A stretch of DNA of 64,000 nucleotides, taken from the NCBI GenBank assembly GCA_002432025.1, contig DJFE01000037.1, forward strand, positions 1-64,000, read 5' to 3'. Source of the DNA: Candidatus Avelusimicrobium stercoris. GTDB taxonomy: Bacteria; Elusimicrobiota; Elusimicrobia; Elusimicrobiales; Elusimicrobiaceae. Position 1 is the stretch's first letter. The number at the start of each line of letters is the position of its first letter. The position numbers and the translations under genes are program-made. The notes below the pieces were generated by a model. The model saw only the letters and a list, made by a program, of their open reading frames with translations, made no database searches and had not been told where the DNA came from. Shown here in pieces: positions 24,837 to 33,777 of the stretch.

Positions 24837-26045
24837 ATGGCTCAAAAAGGACGTGCAATTATTTTGATGATGGACTCTTTCGGCATTGGCGGAGCGGAAG
24901 ACGCCGCCAAGTTCGGCGACAGCGGCGCCGATACATTAGGCCACATTGCCGCCGCACAAGGCGGTTTAAAAGTACCCAATTTGGCAAAACTCGGCTTGTT
25001 AAAAGCGGCCGAAGCCTCCACGGGCCACGCACCGCAAGCGGGCGCGCAGGACGGGGCAAAAGTTAATTTACCCTCCAAATACGGTTTTATGCGGGAAATC
25101 AGCCACGGCAAGGACACCTCTTCCGGCCATTGGGAAATGGCGGGTTCGCCCGTACAGTTTGAGTGGGGTTATTTCAAGCCGGATTATCCCTCCTTCCCCG
25201 CCGAACTTATCAAAAAGATTTGCGACGAAGCGGGCCTGCCCGGCATTTTGGGCGACAAGGCCGCGAGCGGCACCGTGATTATTGACGAACTGGGCGAAGA
25301 ACATATCAAAACGGGCAAACCCATTTGCTATACGTCCGCCGACAGCGTGTTCCAAATCGCCGCGCACGAAAAGCACTTCGGCTTGGACCGCTTATACAAA
25401 CTGTGCGAAATCGCCTTTAAGCACGTGGCGCCGTACAACATTGCGCGCGTGATTGCCCGCCCGTTTGAGGGAGAAAAGAAGGGCGAATTTAAACGCACCA
25501 AAAACCGCCACGACTATTCCGTCAAACCGCCTATGACCACGGTGTTAGACGAAATTAAAAACGCGGGCGGTGCGGTGATTTCCGTAGGCAAGATTTCGGA
25601 TATTTTCGCCAAGCAGGGCATTACCCGCGCGGTAAAGGCCGCCGGGCTGGAAGAACTTTGGAACGTAACCTTGGAAGAAGCCAAAAACGCGCCCGATTTC
25701 AGCCTGACGTTTACCAACTTTGTGGATTTTGATATGACTTGGGGCCACCGCCGCGATGTAGCCGGCTATGCGGGCGGTTTGGAATATTTTGACAAACGTC
25801 TGCCCGAACTGGCCGCGCAAATGAAGGAAGGCGACGTCGCCTTTATCACCGCCGACCACGGGTGCGACCCCACCTACAAGGGAACCGACCACACGCGCGA
25901 ACACGTCCCGGTGATTATGTTTGGGCCCAATGTAAAACCGGCCTTCCTGGGTGGGCGAGACACTTACGCAGACCTTGGCCAAACGATAGCGGACTACTTT
26001 AAACTGCCGTCCCTAAAATTTGGCAAGAGTTTCTTAAACGATTAG
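24837..26045 (+). CDS. deoB: Phosphopentomutase
   Basis: A 402-residue enzyme interconverting ribose-1- or deoxyribose-1-phosphate with the 5-phosphate, the link between nucleoside salvage and central carbon metabolism. Motifs are [49 protein letters not shown] and [20 protein letters not shown], which hold the Mn2+ ligands and the phosphorylated Thr. I use the ATG at 24837 because GGAGG is nine bases upstream; an in-frame TTG at 24822 lies inside that ribosome site. It is a single-gene transcript. Confidence 0.97.
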   Translation: MAQKGRAIILMMDSFGIGGAEDAAKFGDSGADTLGHIAAAQGGLKVPNLAKLGLLKAAEASTGHAPQAGAQDGAKVNLPSKYGFMREISHGKDTSSGHWEMAGSPVQFEWGYFKPDYPSFPAELIKKICDEAGLPGILGDKAASGTVIIDELGEEHIKTGKPICYTSADSVFQIAAHEKHFGLDRLYKLCEIAFKHVAPYNIARVIARPFEGEKKGEFKRTKNRHDYSVKPPMTTVLDEIKNAGGAVISVGKISDIFAKQGITRAVKAAGLEELWNVTLEEAKNAPDFSLTFTNFVDFDMTWGHRRDVAGYAGGLEYFDKRLPELAAQMKEGDVAFITADHGCDPTYKGTDHTREHVPVIMFGPNVKPAFLGGRDTYADLGQTIADYFKLPSLKFGKSFLND

Positions 26046-26046
26046 C

Positions 26047-26082
26047 AAAAAGCCCCGGGGTAAAAATCCCGGGGCTTTTTTG
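26047..26082. terminator. Terminator between deoB and nadE
   Basis: GCCCCGGGG and CCCCGGGGC pair with flanking A and T runs on either side, so it works in both directions between the convergent genes. Confidence 0.92.
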
Positions 26083-26098
26083 TGTATCTCAGAAGGCA

Positions 26099-28030
26099 CT
26101 AGCACAGGTTTTCCACTTCGTTCATCCATACCTCTGCGCTCGCGTCGCTGGGCATACGCCAATCCCCGCGCGGTGAAAGCGCCACCGAGCCCACTTTGGG
26201 GCCGTCAGGCAGGCAGGAGCGTTTAAATTGCTGGGCAAAGAAGCGGCGGAAGAAGACTTTGAGCCATTTTTTTATGGTTGCCGAATCAAATTTTTTGGCA
26301 AAGGCCTGCTGGGCCAAAAAGTAGATCTTGGCGGGTGAAAACCCGTAGCGCAAGAAATAAAACAGAAAGAAATCGTGCAACTCGTACGGTCCCACCAAAT
26401 CTTCCGTCTTCTGTGCAATTTTGCCCTGCCCGTCGGCTGGCAACAGTTCGGGGCTAATAGGCGTAGCCGCAATATCCTGCAAAACCGCCTGTGTTTGTTT
26501 GTCCGTTTCGTGCTGGGCAGCCCATACCACCAGCGAGCGCACCAAGGTTTTAGGCACCCCCGCATTGACCCCATACATAGACATATGGTCGCCGTTATAA
26601 GTGGCCCACCCGAGCGCCAGTTCAGACAAATCACCCGTACCGATTACCATACCGCCTGTTTGATTGGCGATATCCATTAAAATTTGGGTGCGTTCGCGCG
26701 CTTGGGTATTCTCGTAGGTAACGTCCTTTACCTTGGCGTCATGGCCAATATCGGCAAAATGTTGTTCGCACGCTTTTTTAATGCTTACCTCTCTTTGGGT
26801 AATGCCTAAACTCTTCATCAGCGTAAGCGCGTTCTGGTAGGTTCTGTCCGTCGTGCCGAAGCCCGGCATTGTTACGCCGATAATTCCCGTACGGGGCAGG
26901 CCGAGTTTATCAAAGGTTTTGGCACATACCAGCAAGGCCAAGGTGGAGTCCAACCCGCCGGAAATGCCGAGTACCGCCGTTTGGGCGTGCGCATTTTTAA
27001 TACGCGTCGCCAGCCCCATTACCTGGATATTAAAAATTTCCTGACAGTTTTCGTCTAAACGGCTGCCGCGTGGCACAAAGGGCGTAGGCGATACAAACCG
27101 CTCCAAATGCGTAATGGGCAGCGCAGGCTGGCCGGATTCAATCACGTCATAAGGGTCCGCCGTTTCGTAGGCGCTGTCCGTACGAAAGGTAGTGTTTATC
27201 AATCGTTCAGCGCGTAAACGCTCTACGTCAATTTCAGCCGACACGAGTTGCGCCTCTGTGGAAAACCGCTCCGAAAACGCCAGCGGGGTGCCATTTTCGT
27301 AAATAAGGGCATTGGAACCGAAAACCACATCGGTTGTAGATTCGCCGAACCCGCAAGAGGCATACACATACCCACATAAACAACGCGCCGATTGTTGTCC
27401 GACCAGTTCGCGCACATAGGCGTGTTTGCCCGTTAAAGCGTTGCTGGCGGATAAATTGAAAATCACGTCCGCCCCCTGCAAGGCTAAACGGGAGGACGGC
27501 GGAATTACAGCCCATAAATCCTCGCAAATTTCCACGCCGAATTTCATCCCGCCCGCTTCAAACAATAAATCCGTTCCCGCCGGCACAGGCATCCCGCAAA
27601 GGGGTACTTCGTTTCCGCCCCACTCCAAGGCGGAAGTAAACCAGCGCTGTTCGTAAAATTCTTTATAATTGGGCAAATAGGTTTTCGGCACTACGCCCAA
27701 AATTTCGCCGCGGTAGCACACCACCGCCGCATTTAATAAAAGGTTATCCGCTTGGACGGGCATCCCCACCATAAAAATAATATCAAGCCCTTCCGTACGG
27801 CGTAAAAGCGCCCCCAGCACCCGCTCGGCGGCCTGCGCCAAAAGCGGCTTTAAAAACAAATCCCCACAGGTATATCCCGTTACGCATAATTCAGGCAACG
27901 CCAGCACGCGCACGCCCTGTTGGACGGCTTCGTTAATCAAATGTTCCAGTTGCGCGGCGTTATAGGCTGTATCGGCTACTTTTACAAGCGGCACGCCCGC
28001 CGCTACTTTTACAAAACCAAAATGGCTCAT
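26099..28030 (-). CDS. nadE: Glutamine-dependent NAD+ synthase
   Basis: A 643-residue two-domain enzyme that amidates nicotinic acid adenine dinucleotide to NAD+, taking ammonia from glutamine. The N-terminal nitrilase-like glutaminase has the Glu-Lys-Cys triad (ALPELCVTGY, PKTYLPNYKEFYE, VEICEDLW). The C-terminal synthetase domain has the ATP pyrophosphatase loop SGGLDSTLALLV near residue 353. Length matches the long eukaryote/Mycobacterium-type NadE. AGGAG precedes the ATG. It stands alone, downstream of the copA terminator. Confidence 0.96.
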   Translation of the reverse strand: MSHFGFVKVAAGVPLVKVADTAYNAAQLEHLINEAVQQGVRVLALPELCVTGYTCGDLFLKPLLAQAAERVLGALLRRTEGLDIIFMVGMPVQADNLLLNAAVVCYRGEILGVVPKTYLPNYKEFYEQRWFTSALEWGGNEVPLCGMPVPAGTDLLFEAGGMKFGVEICEDLWAVIPPSSRLALQGADVIFNLSASNALTGKHAYVRELVGQQSARCLCGYVYASCGFGESTTDVVFGSNALIYENGTPLAFSERFSTEAQLVSAEIDVERLRAERLINTTFRTDSAYETADPYDVIESGQPALPITHLERFVSPTPFVPRGSRLDENCQEIFNIQVMGLATRIKNAHAQTAVLGISGGLDSTLALLVCAKTFDKLGLPRTGIIGVTMPGFGTTDRTYQNALTLMKSLGITQREVSIKKACEQHFADIGHDAKVKDVTYENTQARERTQILMDIANQTGGMVIGTGDLSELALGWATYNGDHMSMYGVNAGVPKTLVRSLVVWAAQHETDKQTQAVLQDIAATPISPELLPADGQGKIAQKTEDLVGPYELHDFFLFYFLRYGFSPAKIYFLAQQAFAKKFDSATIKKWLKVFFRRFFAQQFKRSCLPDGPKVGSVALSPRGDWRMPSDASAEVWMNEVENLC

Positions 28031-28077
28031 AGGGTAAAGTCTCCTTGTGGGGTATCTAGTTTTATTTTATCAATTAT

Positions 28078-28110
28078 AAAGGCCGGGCGCTTATGGCACC
28101 CGGCCTTTAA
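28078..28110 (-). terminator. Terminator of copA
   Basis: AAAGGCCGGG and CCCGGCCTTT form a 10-bp stem with an 11-base loop. It lies between the copA stop and the nadE start. Confidence 0.88.
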
Positions 28111-28127
28111 TGTATATTGGCAAGCGT

Positions 28128-28334
28128 TTATTGGATAGAAACAACTTCGTACCCGGCATCTTGCACTACTTTTTTGAGGGCTTCCTCGTCCAATGCGCTG
28201 GCCGATTCCACCACCGCCATTTTTTTGCCCAAGTTTACGCGGGCTTCCACACCCGGAAGCGCGTTTAAGGCACGTTCTACGCGCGCGGCACAATGGCCGC
28301 AAACCATCCCTTCAATAATTAATGTTTTACGCAT
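28128..28334 (-). CDS. Possible internal start for a free CopZ-like copper chaperone
   Basis: Within copA and in the same frame, AAAGGGGA lies eight bases before an ATG at 28334. Starting there gives MRKTLIIEGMVCGHC and about 68 residues in all, exactly the size and fold of CopZ/Atx1 chaperones with a CxxC copper site. In E. coli a CopZ-like protein is made from copA by frameshifting, so a second product from one copA gene has precedent. Whether the internal start is used is inference. Confidence 0.5.
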   Translation of the reverse strand: MRKTLIIEGMVCGHCAARVERALNALPGVEARVNLGKKMAVVESASALDEEALKKVVQDAGYEVVSIQ

Positions 28335-30614
28335 ACGGTTTTCCCCTTTCGTCTGTTTAGTTTTTATCTCTGTCGGTTTAAAAAAGCGCAGTCTTAGCGC
28401 GTTTGACACCACACACACCGAACTGAAACTCATCGCCGCCGCGGCTACCATCGGGTTTAGTTTCCACCCCAGCGGCCCGTACAACACACCCGCCGCCAGC
28501 GGAATCCCCAACACGTTATAAAAGAACGCCCAAAACAGGTTTTCCTTTATGTTTTTGATGACCGCACGGCTTAATTCCAAGGCAGTCGCCACGCCTGTGA
28601 GGTTACCCTTTAATAGTACCATATCGGCCGACTCCACCGCCACATCCGTCCCCGTGCCAAACGAAATACCCACATCGGCCCGCGCCAAGGCCGGGGCATC
28701 GTTCACTCCATCGCCCACCATTGCGACGACTTCGCCCGCTTCCTGCAAATGGCGGATGACGGACTCCTTGTCCTGCGGCATTACGCCCGCAATAACGGTT
28801 TCAATGCCCGTTTGGCGGGCCACTTCGCGCGCGGTTAATTCGTTATCGCCCGTTAGAAGCACAACTTTAAGACCCTTTTGCTTTAACTGCGCCACCGTTT
28901 CCGCCGCCGTGGATTTTAGGGTGTCAGCATACAACACCGCCCCCAAATATTGCTGCCCGCACGAAAAAAAGATTGGCGTTTTGCCGCCCTGTGCGGCTTT
29001 GGCGGAGAGTTTATCCCCGTTAGGGACTTGTATGCCGCAAGCATTGAGCCACTTTAAATTGCCCCCGCGCACAATTTCGCCAGACACCCGGGCCGATACG
29101 CCGCACCCTGGCTCCAAGGTAAAATCTTCCCCCTGCAAAAGCGCAATTTTTCCCTGTTGGGCGTATTCCACCAACGCCCGCGCAAACGGATGCTGGGAAT
29201 ATTGTTCCAGCGTGGCGGCTTGGCTGATTAAATCCGCCTCCCTAACGCCTGCGCCGGGCTCTACCCCGGCCACCTGCATTTGCCCCGTGGTAACCGTGCC
29301 CGTTTTATCCAGCACAACCGTAGTAACTTTATGCGCACGCTCCAACACCGCCGCACTTTTGACCAAAATTCCGTTGCGCGCCGCCGTGCCGGTGCCCACC
29401 ATAATAGCCGTAGGCGTAGCAAGCCCCAAAGCACACGGACAGGAAATAACCAATACCGAAATGGCCGCGGACAACGCAAACGACACGCCGGCACCCGTAA
29501 ACAGCCACACGCCAAAGGTAAGCAAGGCTATCCCCAATACAGCAGGCACAAACACCGCGCTCACCCGGTCGGCCAAGCGCGAAATGGGGGCCTTACTGCC
29601 CGAGGCCGCTTCCACCAAGGTAATAATTTGTGAAAGCGTGGTATCCTTGCCTGTACGGAGTACGCGCACCTGCAAATAGCCGCTTGTTAAAAGCGTTCCG
29701 GCAGAAACAATCTGCCCCGTAGTTTTATCCTGCGGCACACTCTCGCCCGTCAGGGCGGATTCATCCACCGCGCCGCCGCCCTGCGTAATTTCGCCGTCTG
29801 CGCCAATGCGCTCGCCCGTGCGAGCCACCAATATATCCCCCAGGATAATGCCCTCTACGGGGATTTGCACCTCTTTTCCACGGCGAAGCACCGTTGCCTG
29901 GCCGGGTAACAGCCGCACCAAGGCGGAAATAGCATCAGACGTTTTGACCTTGGCCCGCGCTTCTAACCATTTACCCAAAGTAACCAAGGTTAAAATCATC
30001 GCGGCTGACTCAAAATACAAATTGCCTGATGCATCAAATGCGGCGGTCCAATCACCGGGTTGCATTAAATACAACACCTTAAAAAGCGTCCACACCCCGC
30101 TGATAACTGCCGCGCCGGAACCGAGCGCCACCAAACTATCCATATTGGGCGCACCTAAAAAGAGTTGTTTTAACCCGCGCGTAAAAAATTTGCGGTTTAA
30201 AAATAACACCGGCAGCACCAGTAAAAATTGCACAAAAACAAAAATACCCGGATTATGCGTAATAACATCCGGCAATAAGCCCCCCGCCATATGCCCCATA
30301 GAAACATACATTAAGGGCGCCAAAAACAAGAGCGAAAGCCAAAAGCGCGCCTTTAAAGCTGCGGACTGTTCCTGTGCCAAAGTCTGCGGCGTGGAATCCG
30401 CCTTTTTTTCGCTAGGCACATCGTACCCCGCCTGCCGGACGGCGGATACAATTTCCGCCGGGCCTAATTTATTTTCGTCGTAATCCACATACAAGGTATT
30501 TTGCAACAAATTTACAACCGCCGAGTGAACCCCGGGCACGCGTGAGACGGCCTTTTCCACGTGTGCTTGGCAGGCGGAGCAGGTCATCCCTGAAACTAAA
30601 AATGTCTTCTTCAT
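28128..30614 (-). CDS. copA: Copper-exporting P1B-type ATPase with a CopZ-like C-terminal domain
   Basis: An 828-residue P-type ATPase. An N-terminal heavy-metal domain (GMTCSACQAHV near residue 9) is followed by eight membrane helices, the SCPCALGLATPT metal-channel motif, the DKTGT phosphorylation site and GDGVNDAPAL. It pumps Cu+ out of the cytoplasm. Unusually, a second complete heavy-metal domain (GMVCGHCAARVE) is attached at the C-terminus after a short Lys/Thr linker. That domain starts at an internal ATG preceded by its own ribosome site (see the next entry), so the gene may give both the pump and a free chaperone. Confidence 0.95.
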   Translation of the reverse strand: MKKTFLVSGMTCSACQAHVEKAVSRVPGVHSAVVNLLQNTLYVDYDENKLGPAEIVSAVRQAGYDVPSEKKADSTPQTLAQEQSAALKARFWLSLLFLAPLMYVSMGHMAGGLLPDVITHNPGIFVFVQFLLVLPVLFLNRKFFTRGLKQLFLGAPNMDSLVALGSGAAVISGVWTLFKVLYLMQPGDWTAAFDASGNLYFESAAMILTLVTLGKWLEARAKVKTSDAISALVRLLPGQATVLRRGKEVQIPVEGIILGDILVARTGERIGADGEITQGGGAVDESALTGESVPQDKTTGQIVSAGTLLTSGYLQVRVLRTGKDTTLSQIITLVEAASGSKAPISRLADRVSAVFVPAVLGIALLTFGVWLFTGAGVSFALSAAISVLVISCPCALGLATPTAIMVGTGTAARNGILVKSAAVLERAHKVTTVVLDKTGTVTTGQMQVAGVEPGAGVREADLISQAATLEQYSQHPFARALVEYAQQGKIALLQGEDFTLEPGCGVSARVSGEIVRGGNLKWLNACGIQVPNGDKLSAKAAQGGKTPIFFSCGQQYLGAVLYADTLKSTAAETVAQLKQKGLKVVLLTGDNELTAREVARQTGIETVIAGVMPQDKESVIRHLQEAGEVVAMVGDGVNDAPALARADVGISFGTGTDVAVESADMVLLKGNLTGVATALELSRAVIKNIKENLFWAFFYNVLGIPLAAGVLYGPLGWKLNPMVAAAAMSFSSVCVVSNALRLRFFKPTEIKTKQTKGENRMRKTLIIEGMVCGHCAARVERALNALPGVEARVNLGKKMAVVESASALDEEALKKVVQDAGYEVVSIQ

Positions 30615-30710
30615 CTATAACCCCCTGTTAATAAGAATAAACCCTGCGGGGCAAATTGTCAAGGCGGCAAGCGGAGTAGTTGCCTTTGTCCCCCTGCTTT
30701 TTTGCTACAC

Positions 30711-30716
30711 TATATA
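30711..30716 (+). promoter_or_regulatory. -10 box implying leaderless mRNA for the CNNM/CorC gene
   Basis: TATATA is followed by six bases (TGAAAT) and the ATG. No Shine-Dalgarno sequence is present. Confidence 0.4.
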
Positions 30717-30722
30717 TGAAAT

Positions 30723-32018
30723 ATGACGATACTTATTATTATTTTAATGCTTATTTTAAACGCCTCGCTGGCCGCTTACGAAATGGCCCTGGCGTCTGTT
30801 TCGCGCACGAAACTTTCCATTTTGGCGCAGGAAAAACGCTCCGGTGCGGAACAAGCCCTGTTTATGAAGGACCATATGGAGGGCAGTTTGGCCGTGGTGC
30901 AAATCGGCATTACGCTGGTAGGCGCGGTGGCCGCCGCTACGGGCGGTGCCGGAGCGGGCGAAATCTTTTCCCCCTTTTTGCAGGATTGGTTTGACCTGCC
31001 CAAGCGGCTGGCCGATGCGCTGGCCGTAGCGTTTGTGGTGGTGCCGCTTAGTTTCATTACCATTATTTTCGGCGAACTGACCCCCAAAACCTTTGCTATT
31101 AAAAACAAAGAATTTGTGGTGTTAAAATGTTCCCCGGTAATGCGCGTACTTTATACAATTCTCTCGCCCATTGTGCATATAATGGAAGCCATCGTGCGCT
31201 TTTTTACTAAAAAAACCTTTACCAAGGCGCTTGACCCCAAGGAAGCCCAAAAGGCCGCTATGGCGGACTTGCGCACGGCGGCGGCGATTGCCTCTTCTTC
31301 GCGCCTGTTTGGCAAGACGGAGGAAAAAATTGTACTGTCCAGCGCGATGTTTTGCATCCGTAAAATCCGCGAAATTCAGGTTCCTTTGAACCAAGTATAT
31401 ATGCTGGACGCCAACGACTCTATCGCCGACACCTTTGTTAAAGCCCATTTGGATATGCACACGCGCTTTCCGGTAAAAGAACGCCCCGACGACCCGCAAA
31501 GCATTATCGGCTACTTAAACTTTAAGGACATCTTTTTATCTACCAAAATGTCCGGCGGCGCACCGACGAGTGCGCGCTCCATTGTCCGCCCCGTACTGCG
31601 CTTGGAAGCCGACACCATTATTTCCACCGCGCTGGAAAAAATGATGAAGAGCAAACAGCACTTGTGCCTGGTAACCGAGGGCGAAAAAATCACGGGGATT
31701 TTGACCTTGGAAGATATTTTTGAAGAAATGGTGGGCGAAATTGAAGACGAATACGATTTCTTCCCCGCCTATATAAAACCGTTCGGCAAGGCGTGGGTAG
31801 TCAGCGCCAGCGCCAAAATGGCGGACGTATTTGAGCGGCTGGATTTATCTATCCCCGCTGACGTACCGGACAATATGACAATGGAAAAATGGATTAGCGT
31901 AAAACTCGGACGCCAACCCACCAAAAATGAAAAGATAAAAGCGAACGGACTTTTATTGGAAACGCGCAAATTCCGCCGCCACAAACTAATGGAAGCCATT
32001 GTAAGCAAGGCCGAATAA
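30723..32018 (+). CDS. CNNM/CorC (HlyC) family membrane protein with CBS pair
   Basis: A 431-residue protein with an N-terminal DUF21/CNNM transmembrane domain (about 1-160; LNASLAAYEMALASVSRTKL and ELTPKTFA are typical), two cytoplasmic CBS motifs (about 200-325) and a C-terminal CorC_HlyC domain. Proteins of this type (CorB/CorC, MpfA) are linked to Mg2+ export or metal-ion resistance and bind ATP-Mg in the CBS pair. Calling it a haemolysin, as older annotations do, would be misleading. It is a single-gene transcript with a probable leaderless start. Confidence 0.88.
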   Translation: MTILIIILMLILNASLAAYEMALASVSRTKLSILAQEKRSGAEQALFMKDHMEGSLAVVQIGITLVGAVAAATGGAGAGEIFSPFLQDWFDLPKRLADALAVAFVVVPLSFITIIFGELTPKTFAIKNKEFVVLKCSPVMRVLYTILSPIVHIMEAIVRFFTKKTFTKALDPKEAQKAAMADLRTAAAIASSSRLFGKTEEKIVLSSAMFCIRKIREIQVPLNQVYMLDANDSIADTFVKAHLDMHTRFPVKERPDDPQSIIGYLNFKDIFLSTKMSGGAPTSARSIVRPVLRLEADTIISTALEKMMKSKQHLCLVTEGEKITGILTLEDIFEEMVGEIEDEYDFFPAYIKPFGKAWVVSASAKMADVFERLDLSIPADVPDNMTMEKWISVKLGRQPTKNEKIKANGLLLETRKFRRHKLMEAIVSKAE

Positions 32019-32025
32019 AATATAC

Positions 32026-32053
32026 CGCCCCGGAATTACCCGGGGCGTTCTTT
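32026..32053. terminator. Terminator between convergent genes
   Basis: CGCCCCGG (32026-32033) pairs with CCGGGGCG (32040-32047), then TTCTTT. It separates the CNNM/CorC gene from the HAD gene. Confidence 0.85.
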
Positions 32054-32651
32054 ATAAGATAGCGCGCTTTATTAATTCCAGCCGCAGTTGCTCCGGACTC
32101 GTAAAAAGAATTGAATCAATCCCCAAATCCTTGGCGGCGGACACATTGTCCTTATTGTCATCCGTAAATACGCAGTTATCCGCCCGCAACTGATAGCGCG
32201 ACAAAAGCCGCCTGTAAATTTCCGGCTCCGGCTTATTCATTTTTTCCTCACCGGATAAAACCACACCGTCCAAGAGAGATAAAAAATCAAATTTTTTGCG
32301 CGCAATGGGAAAAGTCTCCGCCGACCAGTTGGAAAGCGCAAACACGCGGTAATTTTTACCCTTTAACTCGCGCAAAATCTGCACCGTGCCTTTAATTGGA
32401 CCGCCCAACATTTCCTCCCAACGCAAAAAATACGCATCAATTTGCGGCGCATATTTAGGGTATTTGGCCTTGGCCTCGGCTATCCCCTCGGCAAACGGAC
32501 GGCCGGCATCCTGCTTGGCGTTCCAATCAGGCGGGCAAACGGTGGTTAAAAACCACTCCATTTCTTCCGCGGAAGCAAAAATTTTCTTATACAAGTGGCG
32601 TGGGTTCCAATCAATCAGCACCCCGCCCAAATCAAAAATGATGTCTTTCAT
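32052..32651 (-). CDS. HAD-superfamily phosphatase, YihX-like
   Basis: A 199-residue protein with HAD motif I (IIFDLGGVLIDWN), motif II (FALSNWSAE), a Lys in the MNKPEPEIYRRLL stretch (motif III) and motif IV VFTDDNKDNV. The alpha-helical cap between motifs I and II places it with YihX/L-2-haloacid dehalogenase-like enzymes. YihX itself acts on alpha-glucose-1-phosphate; the substrate here is unknown. GGGGGAG is just upstream of the ATG. Confidence 0.88.
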   Translation of the reverse strand: MKDIIFDLGGVLIDWNPRHLYKKIFASAEEMEWFLTTVCPPDWNAKQDAGRPFAEGIAEAKAKYPKYAPQIDAYFLRWEEMLGGPIKGTVQILRELKGKNYRVFALSNWSAETFPIARKKFDFLSLLDGVVLSGEEKMNKPEPEIYRRLLSRYQLRADNCVFTDDNKDNVSAAKDLGIDSILFTSPEQLRLELIKRAIL

Positions 32652-32706
32652 TTCTCCCCCTTGCTTTATTATAACTTGCCCGCAACGCCCTGTAAATACT
32701 TCTAAT

Positions 32707-32741
32707 TAAAAACCCCGCCCGGCAAACATCCCAGGCGGGGC
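32707..32741 (-). terminator. Terminator of purB-purA
   Basis: On the minus strand CCCCGCC and GGCGGGG form a stem followed by TTTTTA. Confidence 0.88.
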
Positions 32742-32760
32742 AAAAGTATTTTTGATACGT

Positions 32761-33777
32761 TTATAAAACCAAGGTATCTTCCATATCCGGCCCGGTGGAA
32801 ATAAGCGCAATTTCCGGGTGCGGATACACCTCGGCGGACAGTTGTTTTAAACCGTCCAAAAAGGCCTTGGCCTCGGGCGTGAAATCCTCGTATTTTTTCA
32901 CACGGTCGTTGCCGGGGAACATATCAATATGCGTAATGGCGATTTTGGTGCAGTTGTTAATCATAATCGCGCGGGAAGCGGAGCGCTTTTCAAACGCACC
33001 GATACGGCGCAGGCGTTTGCTGACGCTGCCGATTTCGTGCCCCTTGGTGTGATAAACTTCCAACTCTTTTTCATCGGTCATTTCGTGGTCCAGCGGTCCC
33101 GGGCCAACGCGGGTAATGTAGGGTTTAAAGACCACATACACATCCTTTACGCTCTTGGGGCCGAGTCCGGCTTCGCCCAAAAAGGTGCTGGCTGTGGTAT
33201 CGCGCGACGTAACAAACGGATATTCCCCGTGCAGTAAGGAAAGTTTAATCCCCTGCGTACCTTCCAGCAAGATTTCGCCGCCCTTATCCAAGCACCCGTT
33301 TAACAGTTCGGGCACGTCTTGGATAAATTCCTTTAAAAGCGGTTCGTCCTTGGCAAATTTAATATTGCGGCGCTCAATGCGGTCGCGTACCGCTTGGCCC
33401 AAGCCAGTTCCCACGCTGCCGATGTGCTTCATAAAGTGAGCCGCGTTTTTCTCAGCCGCGGTCTGTTCGTCCGTAATCAGCACGGCGTACGGGTCAATAA
33501 TCAGGCGGTCCTTGGTGCCGGTAAAGTTTACCTCGTCCAAGAGCCACTCGGTTTTGGTATAGGCGCCCGCGCCCAAGACGAGTTTGGTCTTGGGGTTTAA
33601 AAACCCGGACGGGATATTTTTAAGCGTGTAGGATTTGCCGTCCTTTACCACGGTATGGCCCGCATTGGGGCCGCCCACACGCACGCAATAATCGTAATTG
33701 CCTTTATAAGACAAATACGCCGAAATCTTGCCTTTTCCTTCATCTCCGGCTTGGCCGCCGCAAACAATATCAATCAT
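32761..33777 (-). CDS. purA: Adenylosuccinate synthetase, short form
   Basis: About 338 residues; joins IMP and aspartate using GTP, the first step from IMP to AMP. The P-loop-like GGQAGDEGKGK, GGPNAGHT, LGAGAYT and the FVTSRDTTAST segment are clear. Most bacterial PurA proteins are about 430 residues; this one resembles the compact archaeal-type form. I start it at 33777 (MIDIV) because GGAGGG sits just upstream; a longer frame exists but its extra residues look non-native. It overlaps the purB stop by eight bases, so the two consecutive steps are coupled. Confidence 0.93.
   Translation of the reverse strand: MIDIVCGGQAGDEGKGKISAYLSYKGNYDYCVRVGGPNAGHTVVKDGKSYTLKNIPSGFLNPKTKLVLGAGAYTKTEWLLDEVNFTGTKDRLIIDPYAVLITDEQTAAEKNAAHFMKHIGSVGTGLGQAVRDRIERRNIKFAKDEPLLKEFIQDVPELLNGCLDKGGEILLEGTQGIKLSLLHGEYPFVTSRDTTASTFLGEAGLGPKSVKDVYVVFKPYITRVGPGPLDHEMTDEKELEVYHTKGHEIGSVSKRLRRIGAFEKRSASRAIMINNCTKIAITHIDMFPGNDRVKKYEDFTPEAKAFLDGLKQLSAEVYPHPEIALISTGPDMEDTLVL

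Noticed and set aside
30723..32018. Haemolysin annotation
   Set aside because: The HlyC/TlyC name comes from early misassignment; the DUF21-CBS-CorC layout points to metal-ion transport.
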